From: an uncultured Planctomycetaceae bacterium
GTDB lineage: Bacteria; Planctomycetota; Planctomycetia; Pirellulales; Pirellulaceae
DNA length: 7,625 bases
Direction of reading: 5' to 3'
Assembly (NCBI GenBank): GCA_903921945.1
Contig: CAIXSC010000548.1
Span: forward strand, 1 to 7,625
Each line of letters opens with the position of its first letter. Position 1 is the stretch's first letter. A program made the position numbers and the translations under genes. Positions 5,328 through 7,625 of the stretch are shown here, piece after piece. The notes below the pieces were generated by a model. It worked only from the letters and a program-made list of their open reading frames with translations, was not told the DNA's origin and did no database searches.

Positions 5328-6668
5328 TTACGCCAGCACTTCGCGAATCGGCTTCGTGCCGGGGTTCGTCAGCGGAATGGGCCGGGCGCCGACTTGATAC
5401 GACTTCTCGTGATCGATGCCGAGCGCCTGGAAAATGGTGGCGAAGAACTGACCCGCGTCCACCTTGCCTTCGACGACATTCAACCCGTTTTCGTCGGTCA
5501 CGCCGTACACCGATCCGCGTCGGATCCCGCAACCGGACAACGTCGCGCTCCAAGCGTTCGCGAAATGGTCGCGTCCCAAGCTGGCGTTGATTTGCGGCGT
5601 GCGTCCGAATTCGGAAAGCGTTACGACCAGTGTGTGGTCAAGCAAGCCGCGTTGCTCGAGATCATCGAGCAGCCCCGACATCACATGGTCCAGTTCGCTC
5701 ACCAGTTCCAGATGGGTCTCGAAGTTTTGTCCGTGGCTGTCCCACCAGGCACGCGAGATTTTGACGAACGGCACCCCGGCCTCGATGAGCCGTCGGGCCA
5801 CCAGCGTCTGTTCGCCGAACAGCGTCGGACCGTACATGTCGCGGATCGCTTGCGGTTCCTGCGACGCGTCGAACAGTTTGTCGCTCGCCATCAGTCCGCC
5901 TACGCGAGCGAACGCCTCGCTGTGGCTGGCGAGTGACGACGACTGCCGTCCCGTCGAGAATCGATCGCTCAGTTCCCGCCGCAGATCGCCCCGCTCGCGG
6001 TGGTCGTTTTCCGTGATTGATGCGAGCCGCCGCAGATTGGGCGGAGCGGTGTCGGTGGTCAGGTACATCGGACTGTATCGCGAGCCGAGGAAGCCCGCTT
6101 GCCCCACCGCGTTGCCCCGGCCTTCCGTCGCCGTGTAGAACGTGACGTAATCGGGAACTTGGCTTTCGGGGCGACCGAGTTCGCGGGCCAGGATCGCGCC
6201 CAGGTCGGGGAACTTGACCGTCGGCTCTTCCCGCCGCCCCAAGTGCATCAGCCGGGCGCCGCCGCCGTGGTCGGCGTTGCCGGTGCTCAAACCGCGCACG
6301 ACCGCCGTGTGGTGCAGTCGCTGCGCCATCTTCGGCATCAGTTCCGAAATCGACACCCCGGGCACTCGCGTTTGAATCGCTCGGAATGGACCGCCCGTGG
6401 GCCGCCCGGGCTTCGGGTCGAACGTCTCGAGTTGGCTGGCGCCGCCGGCGAGCCACAACAAGATCACGCGTTTATCGTGCCGCTTCAGTTCGTCGGCGAG
6501 CAGCGGTTGGCGGAACGCATCGAGCAGCGTCATCGGAGCGGCGCTGAATGCCAGCGTCTTGGCCGCGAAGGCCCCTGCCCCGACCGCGGCGCTACTGCCG
6601 AGAAAACCGCGCCGGCTGGGACGGGCCGCCGACGCCTCGACGGGGACCGATGGGTGTTCAGTAGTCAT
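5328..6668 (-). CDS. DUF1501 family protein with Tat signal
   Basis: 446 residues from the ATG at 6668 (MTTEHPSVPV) to the TAA at 5330-5328. The ATG is preferred over an upstream in-frame GTG at 6722 because AAGGA lies eight bases before it and the GTG lies inside the preceding gene. SRRGFLGSSAAVGAGAFAA from residue 18 is a twin-arginine leader: the RR pair is followed by a Gly/Ala-rich weakly hydrophobic stretch, so the protein is probably exported folded. DUF1501 landmarks are WLAGGASQLETFDPKPG (72-88), GNADHGGG (130-137), WWDSHGQNFETH (308-319), LSEFGRTPQIN (351-361) and GRDHF (365-369). The Asp/His-rich motifs fit the distant relationship of this family to alkaline phosphatases and sulfatases, but the substrate is unknown. 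Length is normal for the family. It is preceded by the DUF1553 gene at 11 bp and followed by the WD40 gene. Confidence 0.95.
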   Translation of the reverse strand: MTTEHPSVPVEASAARPSRRGFLGSSAAVGAGAFAAKTLAFSAAPMTLLDAFRQPLLADELKRHDKRVILLWLAGGASQLETFDPKPGRPTGGPFRAIQTRVPGVSISELMPKMAQRLHHTAVVRGLSTGNADHGGGARLMHLGRREEPTVKFPDLGAILARELGRPESQVPDYVTFYTATEGRGNAVGQAGFLGSRYSPMYLTTDTAPPNLRRLASITENDHRERGDLRRELSDRFSTGRQSSSLASHSEAFARVGGLMASDKLFDASQEPQAIRDMYGPTLFGEQTLVARRLIEAGVPFVKISRAWWDSHGQNFETHLELVSELDHVMSGLLDDLEQRGLLDHTLVVTLSEFGRTPQINASLGRDHFANAWSATLSGCGIRRGSVYGVTDENGLNVVEGKVDAGQFFATIFQALGIDHEKSYQVGARPIPLTNPGTKPIREVLA

Positions 6669-6676
6669 CACGGTGT

Positions 6677-6681
6677 TCCTT
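6677..6681 (-). promoter_or_regulatory. Ribosome binding site of the DUF1501 gene, overlapping the upstream stop
   Basis: The minus strand reads AAGGA at 6681-6677, eight bases before the ATG at 6668. The first two A's belong to the TAA stop of the DUF1553 gene. The site fixes the DUF1501 start and points to translational coupling of the two genes. Confidence 0.75.
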
Positions 6682-7625
6682 AGTGATTGAAGCGGCACTC
6701 GCCGCTGGTCAACAGAGCCCACACCAACTGGCGGTAGGCATCCGCCGGCCGGTCGTTGCGTTTCAAGACGTATGCCTGCAGTACCTGCTTTTCGTCTTCA
6801 GCGAGCGGCCGGTTGAGGACATTCCAGCCCGCCACATCCAGCGCCGCGTCGACGTCGGCCATGGCGGCGAGCTTGCCGACGAGCGTATCGTTTCCGGCAC
6901 GCAGCAGTTCGCGATCGATCCGCTCGCCGTTGCTCATCAGCAACGCCTCATCGATGCCGACCTGAAAATCGCTGCCCGGATGTTCGAACGCTCCGGCCAA
7001 ACTGCGTGCGGACCCTTCGATTCCCTCCAGACGTTTTTCGAGATCGGCGGCCGCCAGTTCCGCGGGGAACTGGTCGGGACTGGTCGAAGCCACTCGCAGC
7101 GTCATCGCGTACTGCTGCGGCGTGAGCGGCCGCAAAATCGCAACCGCGAACAGAGCCGGATCGGGCCGTTCATTCGAGGTCCAGTGGCTGCTCCGCGCGT
7201 ACGTGCGGCTCGAAACCATCCCGCGTGCCAAGCGGCGAACGTCGTAACCGTTTCGCACGAAGTCCTGGGCGAGCCATTCGAGCAATTCGGGGTGGCTGGC
7301 CGGGTTCCCCGAGTGCATTTGGTCGGTCGGCGCGACCAGTCCGCGTCCGTAAAAGCGGGCCCACAGTTGGTTCACGATCGCCCGCGCGAAGAACCCCGAA
7401 CCGCCCTGTTTCAACGCCGTTTCAACCAACGCGGCGCGGCGGCTGAACGCGGGCGCGGGCGCCGGCTTTTTGTCTTTCTTCAGCTCTTCGAGCCGCTTCT
7501 TTTCCTCTTTCTTCTGCTCGTCCGTTGGCTCTGTGGCGGCCGGTTCCTCGACCTTCTTACTGTCCAGGAACATCAGGAAGGCATCGCGATTCTCGCCCGC
7601 TTTCGTCTTGTAGCTGAGATTTCCG
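6680..7625 (-). CDS. DUF1549/DUF1553 (PSD1) family protein, C-terminal part (5' end outside window)
   Basis: The frame is open from the right edge to the TAA at 6682-6680, giving 314 visible residues. The in-frame ATG at 7573 is not taken as the start, because the 17 codons before it (ending KTKAGENRDAFL) look like family sequence. The DUF1553 (planctomycete-specific domain PSD1) core is clear: FFARAIVNQLWARFYGRGLV at visible residues 78-97, then HPELLEWLAQDFVRNGYDVR, SSRTYARS and the typical end LLTSGECRFNH. The DUF1549 domain and any planctomycete-specific cytochrome c domain would lie upstream, outside the window, so the expected haem site cannot be checked. Residues 23-57 form a Lys/Glu/Ala/Pro-rich insert that probably is a flexible or helical linker before the PSD1 core. 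The protein is expected outside the cytoplasm. It is the first visible gene of the leftward DUF1553-DUF1501-WD40 unit. Confidence 0.93.
   Translation of the reverse strand, partial: GNLSYKTKAGENRDAFLMFLDSKKVEEPAATEPTDEQKKEEKKRLEELKKDKKPAPAPAFSRRAALVETALKQGGSGFFARAIVNQLWARFYGRGLVAPTDQMHSGNPASHPELLEWLAQDFVRNGYDVRRLARGMVSSRTYARSSHWTSNERPDPALFAVAILRPLTPQQYAMTLRVASTSPDQFPAELAAADLEKRLEGIEGSARSLAGAFEHPGSDFQVGIDEALLMSNGERIDRELLRAGNDTLVGKLAAMADVDAALDVAGWNVLNRPLAEDEKQVLQAYVLKRNDRPADAYRQLVWALLTSGECRFNH

Noticed and set aside
4124..5590. A 488-codon open frame on the plus strand opposite the WD40 gene
   Set aside because: It is Arg/Pro-rich, has no recognisable domain, runs through the non-coding 9-bp array and is antisense to a well-supported WD40 gene. 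High third-position GC explains the lack of stops.
5394..6683. Several 180-260-codon open frames overlapping the DUF1501 gene in other frames
   Set aside because: They are low-complexity translations of a GC-rich gene, whose true frame shows a Tat leader and DUF1501 motifs.

Overview
The window looks like a piece of a planctomycete chromosome (Pirellulales-like). On the minus strand, the GC-rich flank carries a DUF1549/DUF1553-type protein (the PSD1 part is visible), a Tat-exported DUF1501 protein and a WD40 protein, in that order. On the plus strand, the left edge carries the C-terminal end of a planctomycete-type prolyl-oligopeptidase/alpha-beta-hydrolase family protein. This set of families is characteristic of Planctomycetes. 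Start sites with little Shine-Dalgarno signal fit too. The assignment rests on recognising families by eye, without a database search.

Layout, left to right. 1-888 (+): 3' part of the hydrolase-family gene, with an in-frame 30-bp tandem repeat. 907-4046 (-): a two-gene operon of P-loop ATPases. The upstream gene (2883-4046) is a compact AAA/archaeal-ATPase-like protein of 387 residues. It is joined by an ATGA stop/start overlap to a 659-residue ATPase with a winged-helix-like middle and a helical C-terminal region (907-2886). A strong sigma70-like promoter (TTGACA, 16 bp, CATAAT) lies at 4084-4111, just upstream of the pair. A perfect inverted repeat overlaps its -35 box. 4217-5212 (-): an apparently complete seven-bladed WD40 protein. 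5213-5327: an intergenic stretch built largely from degenerate 9-bp units. 5328-6668 (-): the DUF1501 protein with a Tat leader. 6680-7625 (-): the C-terminal part of the DUF1553 protein, running off the right edge.

How the genes work together. The DUF1553, DUF1501 and WD40 genes probably form one leftward transcription unit. DUF1553 and DUF1501 are separated by only 11 bp, with the ribosome binding site overlapping the upstream stop codon. The first two products are expected outside the cytoplasm, while the WD40 protein has no visible signal peptide. The ATPase pair has its own promoter, visibly lower GC than its neighbours and tight translational coupling. It therefore reads as a separate accessory module lying between the two housekeeping-type neighbours. 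Its function is unknown. The domain layout (two different NTPases, each followed by a winged-helix-like segment, one with a long helical C-terminus) resembles STAND/archaeal-ATPase regulatory or defence-type NTPases. No nuclease, protease, deaminase or membrane effector is visible in either protein or beside them. This pair is the best candidate in the window for an undescribed system.
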